From Saprospiraceae bacterium (lineage in GTDB: Bacteria; Bacteroidota; Bacteroidia; Chitinophagales; Saprospiraceae), in the NCBI GenBank assembly GCA_020629315.1, contig JAHDDO010000001.1, positions 108,730-172,729 of the forward strand: 64,000 nucleotides of DNA, written 5' to 3'. Positions 19,001 to 25,466 of the stretch are shown in pieces. The position numbers and the translations under genes were made by a program. The notes under the pieces were generated by a model. It searched no databases. It was given only the letters and a program-made list of their open reading frames with translations, and had not been told where the DNA came from. Position 1 is the first letter of the stretch; each line of letters opens with the position of its first letter.

Positions 19001-20685
19001 AACAGCTCATTTTCACACGCTTCAATCATAGGATCGCTAATACTTGGACTAGGATTCTCGGTTACGCTGACCGCAATTTCTGAGGTGCAGCCAGTTGCAG
19101 GATCTTCTAATTGGACCCAAAGGTCCGTAATACCTCCAGAGGAAATATCTACATCTGTAGCCGGTGTGATCTCTGTACCACCCATGCTAGCTTGACCATC
19201 CCACCAGGTCACCGTACCCGTCCCTACATTTATATCTTCTGTTGTTAAATCATAATTCATTAATTCATCTTCACAGGCTTCAATCATCGGATCCATTATG
19301 GGCGGGTTTGGATTTTCCGTCACCGTTACAGCAATTTCCGAAGTACAACCAGTAGCTGGATCTTCTAATTGGACCCAAAGATCTGTGATACCTCCAGAAG
19401 AAATATCAACATCAGTAGCAGGTGTAATCTCCGTACCTCCCATACTCGGCTGACCATCCCACCAGGTAACCGTCCCGGTGCCTACGTTACCATCTTCCGT
19501 AGTTAAATCATAATTCATCAGTTCATCAGCACACCCTTCAATCATGGGATCTGTGATAGTAGGGCTTGGATTTTCATCAATTGTAACGGCTATTTCTGAG
19601 GTACACCCAGTAGCTGGATCTTCTAACTGCACCCATAGATCTACACCCGAACCTGAAGAAATATCGACGTCCGTTGCGGGCGTAATTTCTGTACCTCCTG
19701 AACTCGGCTGTCCATCCCACCAAGTCACCGTTCCTGTACCTACACTAAAATCATAATCGGTCAAGTCAATATTCATCAATTCATTGGCACAGGCCTCAAT
19801 CATGGGATCCATTATAGTGGGCCCAGCACCTTCTGTAACGGTCACCATTATTTCTGAGGTGCAACCCGTATCCGGATCTTCTAATTGTACCCAAAGGTTT
19901 GTAATACCTGTAGATGATATATCGACGTCTGTGGCTGGCGTGATTTCACTCCCTCCAGAACTAGCTTGGCCATTCCACCAAGTCACCGTTCCCGTACCTA
20001 CATTTCCATTCTCACTGGTCAGATCATAATTCTCAAGTTCAGACCCACAACCTGTAATCATTGGATCAGAAATAGTGGGTGCTACAGATTCGAATATATC
20101 GATACCATCAACTGAAATACCCTCAGTTACTGACTGCGCGCCGAAAGTGACTAAAAAAGAGACCGTATTACCAGAGACATACCCCGTAGATGTGAGTACA
20201 TGTGGGCCTCCTGTATCATTGGTGCAAATCACATTGATCTGTGCGGCATCAAATTCTTGATAAGCCCCACCATCGATCGAATATTGAAAATTTAAATAAT
20301 CTTCCCCATCGCAATTACACCCACACTCTAAGTTGGGCGCTCCTGTAAATATGCTTGGATTAAAAAATGAGTATGTAGCTTCAAAATAGACGCCGCATTT
20401 GCCACTTATATCTATATCCACTGTTTCATACGTATTATCATTAGCCCCACCGTCATTGGTTCCTGAACAAGAGGACCCTTCAGTGTCTATAATAAGTATG
20501 GATCCAGAACTAACTTCTACAATTCCGATCATTTCTGGATAAGACAAATAACAATCACAAAGATCACCACAATCATTGGTCACAAGACTTGATTGGTCAG
20601 ATGCAAAATCCACTGAATAACATTGAGAGTTGCTAAGCGGAAGCAATAGCAAAAAGAAAAATAGCGTACAGGCTGTTCTCATCAT
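13063..20685 (-). CDS. Giant adhesin-like surface protein with T9SS type B sorting domain
   Basis: A 2,540-residue secreted protein. A signal peptide ('LFFFLLLLPLSNSQC') starts it. After a ~200-residue N-terminal domain come six tandem 86-residue repeats ('WWDGQPSMGGTEITPATDVD...LWVQLEDPATGCTSEI'), then Ig-like and PKD-like segments, then seven ~52-residue repeats each ending in 'CDS(I/T)V...'. The last ~95 residues form a gliding-motility-associated/T9SS type B domain: 'VYIPNIFDPN', 'LRIFDRWGELVFE', 'GWDGTYNSQPVVQGVYVY'. Such proteins are surface-attached adhesins or gliding-related cargo in Bacteroidota. The large excess of Asp/Thr/Ser and paired cysteines fits an extracellular location. 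No enzymatic domain was recognised. It appears monocistronic. Confidence 0.9.
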   Translation of the reverse strand: MMRTACTLFFFLLLLPLSNSQCYSVDFASDQSSLVTNDCGDLCDCYLSYPEMIGIVEVSSGSILIIDTEGSSCSGTNDGGANDNTYETVDIDISGKCGVYFEATYSFFNPSIFTGAPNLECGCNCDGEDYLNFQYSIDGGAYQEFDAAQINVICTNDTGGPHVLTSTGYVSGNTVSFLVTFGAQSVTEGISVDGIDIFESVAPTISDPMITGCGSELENYDLTSENGNVGTGTVTWWNGQASSGGSEITPATDVDISSTGITNLWVQLEDPDTGCTSEIMVTVTEGAGPTIMDPMIEACANELMNIDLTDYDFSVGTGTVTWWDGQPSSGGTEITPATDVDISSGSGVDLWVQLEDPATGCTSEIAVTIDENPSPTITDPMIEGCADELMNYDLTTEDGNVGTGTVTWWDGQPSMGGTEITPATDVDISSGGITDLWVQLEDPATGCTSEIAVTVTENPNPPIMDPMIEACEDELMNYDLTTEDINVGTGTVTWWDGQASMGGTEITPATDVDISSGGITDLWVQLEDPATGCTSEIAVSVTENPSPSISDPMIEACENELLNYDLTSEDINVGTGTVSWWDGQPSMGGTEITPATDVDISSGGGTDLWVQLEDPATGCTSEIMVTVTESPSPTIMDPMIIDCLTNLEDYDLTDENANVGTGNVSWWDGQPSMGGTEITPATNVDISSGGITDLWVQLEDPATGCTAEIMVTVTETGVPTGCVSGAADICEGGCGDFTFSISGGSGDYTAGVSFTFLGLPFGPFDIPLSDIDNTFTLCFDPDLTLPNFDTGTNTVNLPVCDPLGFICLGEGDVITLTLETLVDNTTGCAGVVDPMPCTQIITFHAAPTANQVVFNFCADEMAMNYDITMHDLDVNPDGETVDWFDGDPDFGGTSLGTPIDLTDPDLELWAKVTSSFGCCNTEQMIIDLIEVPTVIIEGGGELCPFDCTSTSSTASDFTFTVMGGVGVYDITFDANGSSFIYNNVGMGESSFQICFDDLGGTPFIIDNGVVPPSITFDIGSGIIENIIQTTGINDNGTGCDGFILDPDFAKYDLLDTATYVLLDDQFACQDPGGSACFDLNALLSDLNPTPAGSTLNWYEGDDCDIPILDPSNYCITEDTEVCYTVVSSITGCETRPASVLLQFEAAPIFDVPAFVEYCGSDFTLPDITGTNLTGNELYFEGMGGTGSAYSPGDNYSPSFNPTTLYIFDPSAPNCSDEVSFELCVAEQPLIWEPTGEITACGDYTLPELDIVNDTENTGGYYSGPGGTGDSYNEGDIIDSDITLYVYVDNGCGCIAEEELSITITDEIVFEVPEIEDGCGFIKLPEITNNTGSAFFSSLNDDLSDPFWEPCDTIFATDGIDVLYIFDPFDTGCVANNGLEIPISIQPSPIILPIDDEVVCDSFLLSTISGIDLTGGEAYFTSADGSGAMFNVGDWISSDIVLYAYDNNGTCFTEESFSITIETSQNAGEGDTIRICEGLNDAIDLTDYISGNDNGGLWSENTGGVLDVSDPSMVDMSGLTGPGTYSVSYGFVSAVCGDVSTDVVIEVVQSPFVNVDPLIQVCNSSDIDFDLGSLVSGSSGIYFDSTWVELNNPEIFGISGTMNPSVNFSGAVPGIYEYVFNISSTLGANCPSAEDTVRFNVIEQLEAGNDETISSCGDDIFDLTNFVDNYDPANTNFTDLSGSGGLSGTLFNTSTLDPGSYDVEYIIMGIGDCAPDTALVTITITDVLDAGPGNIITVCEGEVVDLNGTLNGGDLGGSFTDAGGNLVTSPFTAMTDITLTYTVGGGSCPEDMAEITILVTPPPTIDILDPAGPLCDQECMDYVFQFGGSTLYTFDLIISNSSGVVSAEMITSTDMYVLTVCNTEAGISLSNDTLYVDNGQMDTWTLSVQNYVNAENCAATVTISDLVFESIPSLGSNYVDELCPGESVMINGTLYDENNMSGQEIFSVNGCDSIVDISLQFFEPAILDTIVNVCEGQTVSLGGNTITENDPSTGSFLLEGLSANACDSTINYTINFTSSIPVDITGPLCEDQSVIVNGNTYDFDNPNGVEMIAGLNGDCDTTVTIDLSFHPNEPGMFISDFCTGDDPIQIGDQFFDENTPDGMVTLSSQFGCDSTVTVSLNILQSIMEPYGIMEICPGDTIDIDGELFYEGKLQGQVNYPGIASNGCDSIVLVDLAVIQVSEGVLNETICPGGSIEINGVVFDETMLSGQISIEGATNEGCDSLVNVSISVLDPGMGTYIDTLCNGQSVIINGTTYDEANTSGTEILSGMASNGCDSIVDISLVFQLDFVFEPQAPCPGSEEGSLLIESGFGFDYPIEIIEEGTVTGTINSLPFFYTSVTGSHTISLLDPNGCSYEINYDIPQATDVNFDINSTQSSANGFDLSIDSEIDDFTSINWEPSDLSSCQDCESASFDIEQTETIYVTATYGDGCTLMDSVTLNFQKVVIVYIPNIFDPNLNSDNGSFFVQTDDDNDRVRYLRIFDRWGELVFEALDSPVNVASEGWDGTYNSQPVVQGVYVYSLEVEFSDGQVQQHIGDVTLVR
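13830..14932 (-). repeat. Seven tandem ~52-residue repeats inside the giant surface protein
   Basis: Seven units share the pattern (L/I/V/F)C.G.s(I/V).(I/L).G..(Y/F)(D/T)e...G........GCDS(I/T)V.(I/V)(S/D)L. The coding repeat is diverged at DNA level, unlike the 258-base set further upstream in the gene. Each unit has two cysteines that could form one disulphide. Confidence 0.75.
18540..20090 (-). repeat. Six tandem 258-base repeats inside the giant surface protein
   Basis: Equivalent points (the codons for the Asp-Pro-Ala-Thr-Gly turn) fall near 18581, 18839, 19097, 19355, 19613 and 19871, each exactly 258 bases apart. The unit is 86 codons with no indels. The encoded unit has WWDGQ, EITPATDVDISS, LWVQLEDPATGC and a closing C..EL. 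DNA identity between units is high by eye. Confidence 0.9.
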
Positions 20686-21074
20686 TCGAAGGTTGTTTAA
20701 AACAGATCAGGGGAGCTATTTATTGAGACCCCTAAAGTCGTCAGAGCGCTGTATGGGGCTGTCACAGCGATCTACCCCAAGATAGCCAAAATGATGAGAT
20801 ACTCTGTTTTGTAATGGTTATTTTTTCGTTACCTAAAGGCTATTAGGGCGAGCCGCTGAAGTTCTTCAGCGTCGCTATGGTCACCAGCCAGGTCCTTCGG
20901 ACATCCTGAAATACTTCAGGATCTGGTTCCCAGCGCTCTCGCGAAATCAATGGAATAAACACAAAACGCCTTATTAAATTTGACTATATTGATTATAATT
21001 TACACAGCTAAAACCATACTATAATCCCATTGTCAAACGTCTTAGTAATTCATCATTATAGAAAAATTAGCCCT
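20686..21074. other. 389-base divergent intergenic region with clustered small hairpins
   Basis: No gene is seen here. It separates the giant T9SS gene (minus) from an outer-membrane-like protein (plus). The left part has AGGGG/CCCCT (20709-20733) and CGCTGT/ACAGCG (20747-20769) inverted repeats that could be in the 5' leader of the giant gene. The middle (20854-20933) holds four more compact hairpins and is visibly more GC-rich than its flanks. The right part is plain AT-rich DNA before the plus-strand start. No convincing TAnnTTTG was placed. Confidence 0.6.
20854..20933. repeat. Cluster of four short palindromes (REP-like)
   Basis: CGCTGAAG-TT-CTTCAGCG (20854-20871), GTCC-TTC-GGAC (20892-20902), ATCCTGAA-ATAC-TTCAGGAT (20903-20922) and CTGG-TTC-CCAG (20923-20933) follow one another within 80 bases. 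The composition differs from the AT-rich flanks. It may be a palindromic repeat element; a second cluster of similar style lies at 41377-41469. Confidence 0.55.
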
Positions 21075-21848
21075 ATGCGTCTATTTCCATTTTTATTATT
21101 TATCACTTTATGTAGCCACTCTTTTGCTCAAAATGATTCACTCGAAACGAGACGTGTTTTATGGGGACCTGAATTTGTCATCCCTAATTATACAGGTACC
21201 CTTTTTGAAAATGCTAAAGACCAATCTCTTCCAATTAATCGTTCAGTGCTTTTAGATTATAGCCAATCATTCGGCACCTCATTTCAAATCATGGCAAATC
21301 CTTTCAACTCTAATGTAAAAAGGTACTTGTTTCCCAAATTAAATGTGCAATGGACAAGAGGATCTTTAGACTATCGAAAGATGATCTCTTCTCTTGGAGA
21401 GCCAGGTAGAATTCGTGAATCTACATACGCAAGCCAGTTTGACATAGGAAGTGTCCATTTATCGTATCTAATAAATGTGCTTCGTCCATTGTATAAAGGC
21501 AATAAATTTTGCATTCTAGTGGGTCCAAGTATGGGATTTAATGCTTTGATTTTTACCGATGTCCATGAGGATCAGTATAAAAAAGATTTTAGTGTAGAAC
21601 CTGCCCTAATCGATTTAGAAGCGACAGAAGAGTATACGAGTTGGGAACGGGGTGATTTTGTTCTCGGCAATTTTGCGGCTGATTTTATGGCCATGGGCCA
21701 ATTGAAAGTTAAGAACCAAGATATGTATTACAGCATAAGGTATACTCGCAATTTTTTACAATTACATCAAGCCACTGATTTCTATAGTCATCCAATAGCT
21801 ATCTCTGTTTTATTTCCGTTTGGGAGGGAAAAGAAAAATGTGGAATAA
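21075..21848 (+). CDS. Secreted protein, probably outer-membrane associated, function unknown
   Basis: A 257-residue protein. An upstream TTG at 21030 is in frame, but the ATG at 21075 begins a clean signal peptide, 'MRLFPFLLFITLCSHSFAQ', so it is taken as the start. The remainder has alternating aromatic/polar strands ('YLFPKLNVQWTRGSLDYRKM', 'YYSIRYTRNFLQ') and ends in 'IAISVLFPFGREKKNVE', which resembles Bacteroidota porin-like barrels with a short tail. No family was recognised. It stands alone between the giant surface protein gene and clpX, with which it is convergent. Confidence 0.6.
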   Translation: MRLFPFLLFITLCSHSFAQNDSLETRRVLWGPEFVIPNYTGTLFENAKDQSLPINRSVLLDYSQSFGTSFQIMANPFNSNVKRYLFPKLNVQWTRGSLDYRKMISSLGEPGRIRESTYASQFDIGSVHLSYLINVLRPLYKGNKFCILVGPSMGFNALIFTDVHEDQYKKDFSVEPALIDLEATEEYTSWERGDFVLGNFAADFMAMGQLKVKNQDMYYSIRYTRNFLQLHQATDFYSHPIAISVLFPFGREKKNVE

Positions 21849-21860
21849 GTACTATATTAC

Positions 21861-23105
21861 TTACGCTACTCGAAGTTTTTGAAGTTGCGCTTGACTTAAG
21901 CGTTGTTCCGCAAATTCCAGGGTTACATTAAACGTTTCTATGTCTTTTTGCGAAGGCAGCTCATACATGGTATCTATCAATATAGCTTCTATGATAGATC
22001 GTAATCCTCTAGCCCCTAATTTAAAGTCCAGCGCTTTTTCTGCCACAAAGTCAAGTACTGCATCGTCAAACGTTAAGCGTACTCCTTCTATGGCAAACAG
22101 CTTTTTATACTGCTTTATTATGGCATTCTTAGGTTCCGTAAGAATAGCAACCAAGGTTTTCTTGTCTAAAGGCTTTAAATGGGTAAGTACGGGCAATCGA
22201 CCTATTAGCTCAGGAATCAATCCAAATTTCTTGATATCATGCTGATTCACATACTGAAGCAAATTATCTTGATCTACCATATCCTTTCCATCACTGTTAA
22301 AGCCTATAACTTGCTTATTCATCCGCTTAGAGATGATCTTCTCTACGCCCGCAAAAGCACCCCCACAAATGAAAAGGATATTCTTGGTATCTACATTAAT
22401 CAAGGCCTGCTCCGGGTGTTTACGACCTCCTTGAGGAGGTACATTTACCACCGCACCTTCTAAGACCTTTAAGAGGGCTTGCTGAACCCCTTCGCCTGAT
22501 ACATCACGAGTGATGGATGGGTTATCGGCTCTTCTTGAAATCTTATCAATTTCGTCGATATAGACAATGCCTTGCTCTGCAGCAGGCACATTGTAATCGC
22601 AGGCTTGCAATAATCGGACTAACATGGACTCCACATCCTCCCCAACATAACCTGCTTCAGTGAAAACGGTAGCATCTACAATCGCAAAAGGAACCTTTAG
22701 AAAATTAGCGATCGTCTTAGCCAATAGCGTTTTTCCCGTACCTGTCTCACCTACAAAAAGGATATTTGACTTTTCAATCTCAATCTCATCTCCGACATCC
22801 TGATTAAGTCGCTTAAAGTGATTATAAACCGCTACACTCAGATATTTTTTAGCCTCATCTTGGCCAATGATATATTGGTCCAAATATTCTTTGATACGCA
22901 ATGGGGTTATATCATCCGGTAGTGAAAAATGAGCAGCCTTGTGACTAGGCTGCCCCACTTTTGTATTTAATTCTGCCTCGACTATTTCATGGGCTTGTTC
23001 CACACATGATTCACAAATGTGCCCGTCAATACCGGCAATCAGTATAAGAGTATCTGCTTTTTGCTTTCCGCAGAATGAGCATTTTTGATCACTATTCTTA
23101 GTCAC
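21861..23105 (-). CDS. clpX: ATP-dependent Clp protease ATP-binding subunit ClpX
   Basis: A 414-residue AAA+ unfoldase that feeds substrates to ClpP. The N-terminal zinc-binding domain has Cys 9, 12, 31 and 34. Walker A is GETGTGKT at 119-126 and Walker B is 'VYIDEIDK' with D184-E185. The pore loop 'GYVGED' and the ClpP-contacting IGF-equivalent 'VIGFNSDG' are present. The start is GTG (23105). It follows clpP with an 18-base gap in the standard tig-clpP-clpX order. Length and motifs are normal. Confidence 0.97.
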   Translation of the reverse strand: MTKNSDQKCSFCGKQKADTLILIAGIDGHICESCVEQAHEIVEAELNTKVGQPSHKAAHFSLPDDITPLRIKEYLDQYIIGQDEAKKYLSVAVYNHFKRLNQDVGDEIEIEKSNILFVGETGTGKTLLAKTIANFLKVPFAIVDATVFTEAGYVGEDVESMLVRLLQACDYNVPAAEQGIVYIDEIDKISRRADNPSITRDVSGEGVQQALLKVLEGAVVNVPPQGGRKHPEQALINVDTKNILFICGGAFAGVEKIISKRMNKQVIGFNSDGKDMVDQDNLLQYVNQHDIKKFGLIPELIGRLPVLTHLKPLDKKTLVAILTEPKNAIIKQYKKLFAIEGVRLTFDDAVLDFVAEKALDFKLGARGLRSIIEAILIDTMYELPSQKDIETFNVTLEFAEQRLSQAQLQKLRVA

Positions 23106-23123
23106 GGCAGTAAATTTTCTCTT

Positions 23124-23828
23124 TTAAGTACGTTGAGATTTACGTTTTAGTACCTCATCAACTAAACCATATTCTTTAGCCTCAGCAGCTTTCATCCATT
23201 TGTCACGCTCACTATCCTTCTCAATCTTCTTGAATGTTTGCCCTGTATGATCAGCTAAAATTTCATATAACTCAGACCGCAATTGCTTAATTAAGTTGTA
23301 TGAAATCTCCATATCTGTAAACTGACCCTGCATACCACCAGACGGCTGGTGTATCATAACACGACTATGATGTAAACACGTACGCTTGTCCTTTGTTCCA
23401 GCCGCTAATAATACTGCACCCATTGATGCCGCTAATCCAGTACAAATGGTTGCTACATCAGGTGTAACATATTGCATAGTGTCGTAAATACCTAAACCAG
23501 CAATCACACTTCCTCCTGGACTGTTAATAAACATCTGGATATCTCTACTGTTATCTGTAGATTCTAAGAATAACATTTGCGCCTGAACAACATTGGCAAC
23601 ATAGTCATTTATAGGCACACCTAAAAATATGATTCTGTCCATCATCAATCGAGAAAAAACATCCATCCCCACTACGTTCATTTGTCGCTCTTCGATCACT
23701 TGTGGCGTAAATCCTTTAATATTTGGTGTGGCAGCAGTATAGGCCTTTTCCATATACTGGTCCAAATGAAGACTGCTCATCCCCAAATGTTTCACTGCAT
23801 ACTTCTTAAACTCATCTTTTGGAAACAT
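23124..23828 (-). CDS. clpP: ATP-dependent Clp protease proteolytic subunit ClpP
   Basis: A 234-residue serine peptidase that forms the barrel of ClpXP. The nucleophile is Ser135 in 'GLAASMG', His160 lies in 'RVMIHQPSGG', and Asp209 in 'SERDKWM' completes the triad by analogy with E. coli. The N-terminus is about 30 residues longer than E. coli ClpP, as is common for Bacteroidota. It lies between tig and clpX on the minus strand, 29 bases after tig, and is very probably co-transcribed with them. Confidence 0.97.
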   Translation of the reverse strand: MFPKDEFKKYAVKHLGMSSLHLDQYMEKAYTAATPNIKGFTPQVIEERQMNVVGMDVFSRLMMDRIIFLGVPINDYVANVVQAQMLFLESTDNSRDIQMFINSPGGSVIAGLGIYDTMQYVTPDVATICTGLAASMGAVLLAAGTKDKRTCLHHSRVMIHQPSGGMQGQFTDMEISYNLIKQLRSELYEILADHTGQTFKKIEKDSERDKWMKAAEAKEYGLVDEVLKRKSQRT

Positions 23829-23857
23829 AAATTTCTTTTTCAGTTTGAATGCAAAAG

Positions 23858-25219
23858 TTAGCTATTCTGTTGTGTATTTTTTACTAAATCCTTGAATTCT
23901 TCTATGGATACATTTTTTTCATCCACAGTTATGTTTTCATGAATATTTGTGAATATACGTTCTGCTTCTATTTCAGAATATGCATTTTGGACTTGTTGCT
24001 TATCCTTTAATATAGGTTCCATCATCTGCTCAACAAAAGCTTCATTAGTCGCATATGCGCCTAAATAACCCATGATTTGATTTCGCAAATACCCCCGTAT
24101 ATCTTGAGGTGTAACTTCTACCTCAAAGCGCTTAGCCAATTTTTGTTTAATAAGCGTCCATCGTAAATTATCTAAAAAGGCATCGAATCCCTTTTCTAAT
24201 TCTTCTTCTGTATTTTGTTCATTAGTCCATTTAAGCCATTTCATCAGAAAATCCGATGGTAACTCCATTTTATTCTTTTCCACTAATGATTCCAAAATAT
24301 GGCGGTACATCAGACTCGTGCTTTGTCGATCATAATGTTCAGCTATCTGATCTTTCACCTTAGTTCTAGCTTCCGCTTCGTCCGCAACATTGCCTTCACC
24401 AAACATCTTTGTATAGAGGTCCATATTGACGTCCGCTTCCTTCAATCTATACACAGTATCAATAACGGCTTCGAAATCCTTACCTATTTCGCTAGCATCC
24501 TCCACTTGCAAGAAGTACTTCTTAACAAACTCTTCATCTCTACCCGTTTCCAGGTCGTAAATGTCAAATTTGAAGGTATCTCCTTGTTTTAATTTCATTA
24601 CATCATCTTTTACTGAATCACTCAAGTCATTGCTGAAAACAGTAAATGATGATTCATGTCCGCCTTCTTTGCTAACTCCATCTGCTAATTCATACACAGA
24701 TAGTGCAATACGATCGCCTTCTTGAATGCCATCTGAAATTTCTTCTTGTTCACCAAACCGTTTAGCGGCGCCAGCTACTTCTTCATCAATCATGTCATCA
24801 GAGATATCCACTTTATGCTTCGTATAACTCACTGACTTTTCTACACCCTCTACTTCAAATTTTGGTGCATAACCAATTTCGAAATTAAACGTGTAGTCTT
24901 TTAAATCAGAAGGTAAGAAGTCCATATTCTCCTGATCTTCAGCCATAAGAGGATCCCCCAACATATCTATCTCTTCCTTTTTCAAATAGTCGAAAATACC
25001 TTCTTGCATTTTCGTATTGACGGCTTGAGCTAGCATTTGCTGACCATACATCTTTTTGATAAAGCCCATCGGTGCCTTACCCTTTCTAAAGCCTTTAAAA
25101 TGGCCCTCGGCTTGTTGTTTTCTTAATTGGGCATTGAAGTCAGATTCGTAGTCAGCTTTTTCCACCTTTACATGTAACATGACATTCAAAGGCCCTAGTT
25201 CAGTTTGTGTTATTTCCAT
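23858..25219 (-). CDS. tig: Trigger factor (ribosome-bound chaperone)
   Basis: A 453-residue protein starting 'MEITQTELGPLNVMLHVKVEKADYESD', the Bacteroidota trigger-factor N-terminus. The ribosome-binding signature is 'GFRKGKAPMGFIKKMYG' (GFRxGxxP), near residues 46-62. The middle PPIase region is divergent, as usual for this phylum, and a long helical C-terminal domain follows. The open frame runs upstream through the tRNA-Leu gene, but that extension is spurious; the ATG at 25219 is the start. It heads the tig-clpP-clpX operon and begins 42 bases after the tRNA. Confidence 0.93.
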   Translation of the reverse strand: MEITQTELGPLNVMLHVKVEKADYESDFNAQLRKQQAEGHFKGFRKGKAPMGFIKKMYGQQMLAQAVNTKMQEGIFDYLKKEEIDMLGDPLMAEDQENMDFLPSDLKDYTFNFEIGYAPKFEVEGVEKSVSYTKHKVDISDDMIDEEVAGAAKRFGEQEEISDGIQEGDRIALSVYELADGVSKEGGHESSFTVFSNDLSDSVKDDVMKLKQGDTFKFDIYDLETGRDEEFVKKYFLQVEDASEIGKDFEAVIDTVYRLKEADVNMDLYTKMFGEGNVADEAEARTKVKDQIAEHYDRQSTSLMYRHILESLVEKNKMELPSDFLMKWLKWTNEQNTEEELEKGFDAFLDNLRWTLIKQKLAKRFEVEVTPQDIRGYLRNQIMGYLGAYATNEAFVEQMMEPILKDKQQVQNAYSEIEAERIFTNIHENITVDEKNVSIEEFKDLVKNTQQNS

Positions 25220-25261
25220 GAATATTTGGAGATCAATTGTAGGAATGTAAAAAAGAGAAAG

Positions 25262-25343
25262 TGCGGGTGGAGGGACTCGAACCCCCACGCCTCTCAGCAC
25301 TAGATCCTAAGTCTAGCATGTCTACCAATTTCATCACACCCGC
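25262..25343 (-). tRNA. tRNA-Leu (anticodon UAG)
   Basis: The minus strand folds as a tRNA with acceptor GCGGGTG/CACCCGC, discriminator A, anticodon stem CTAGA/TCTAG around loop CTTAGGA (anticodon TAG, reading CUN Leu codons), and T-loop GTTCGAGTC. A short class II variable arm is present (TGCTGAGAGGCG), typical of tRNA-Leu. CCA is not encoded. It lies just upstream of tig on the same strand and could share a transcript. Confidence 0.95.
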
Positions 25344-25466
25344 TTCACTCGATTTTCAAAGAGACGCAAATATAAAACCAAATTGAACAAATAAACAAGT
25401 TGCAACGGTTTAATATTTATACGATTGTTTATTACTATATTGCCAATCATAGGATAGCCATAACAG

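Noticed and set aside
18540-20090. CRISPR array or tandem DNA element
   Set aside because: The 258-base units are entirely coding and in frame with the giant surface protein; no short repeats with unique spacers.
13024-20260. Numerous 60-104 codon plus-strand ORFs
   Set aside because: All are opposite the giant T9SS gene and translate into Ser/Thr/Val-rich shadow sequences.
21940-22463. Two plus-strand ORFs opposite clpX
   Set aside because: Shadows of a well-supported essential gene; no signal or family pattern.
25220-25300. N-terminal extension of trigger factor through tRNA-Leu
   Set aside because: The extra residues are read from tRNA sequence; the family N-terminus begins at the ATG at 25219.
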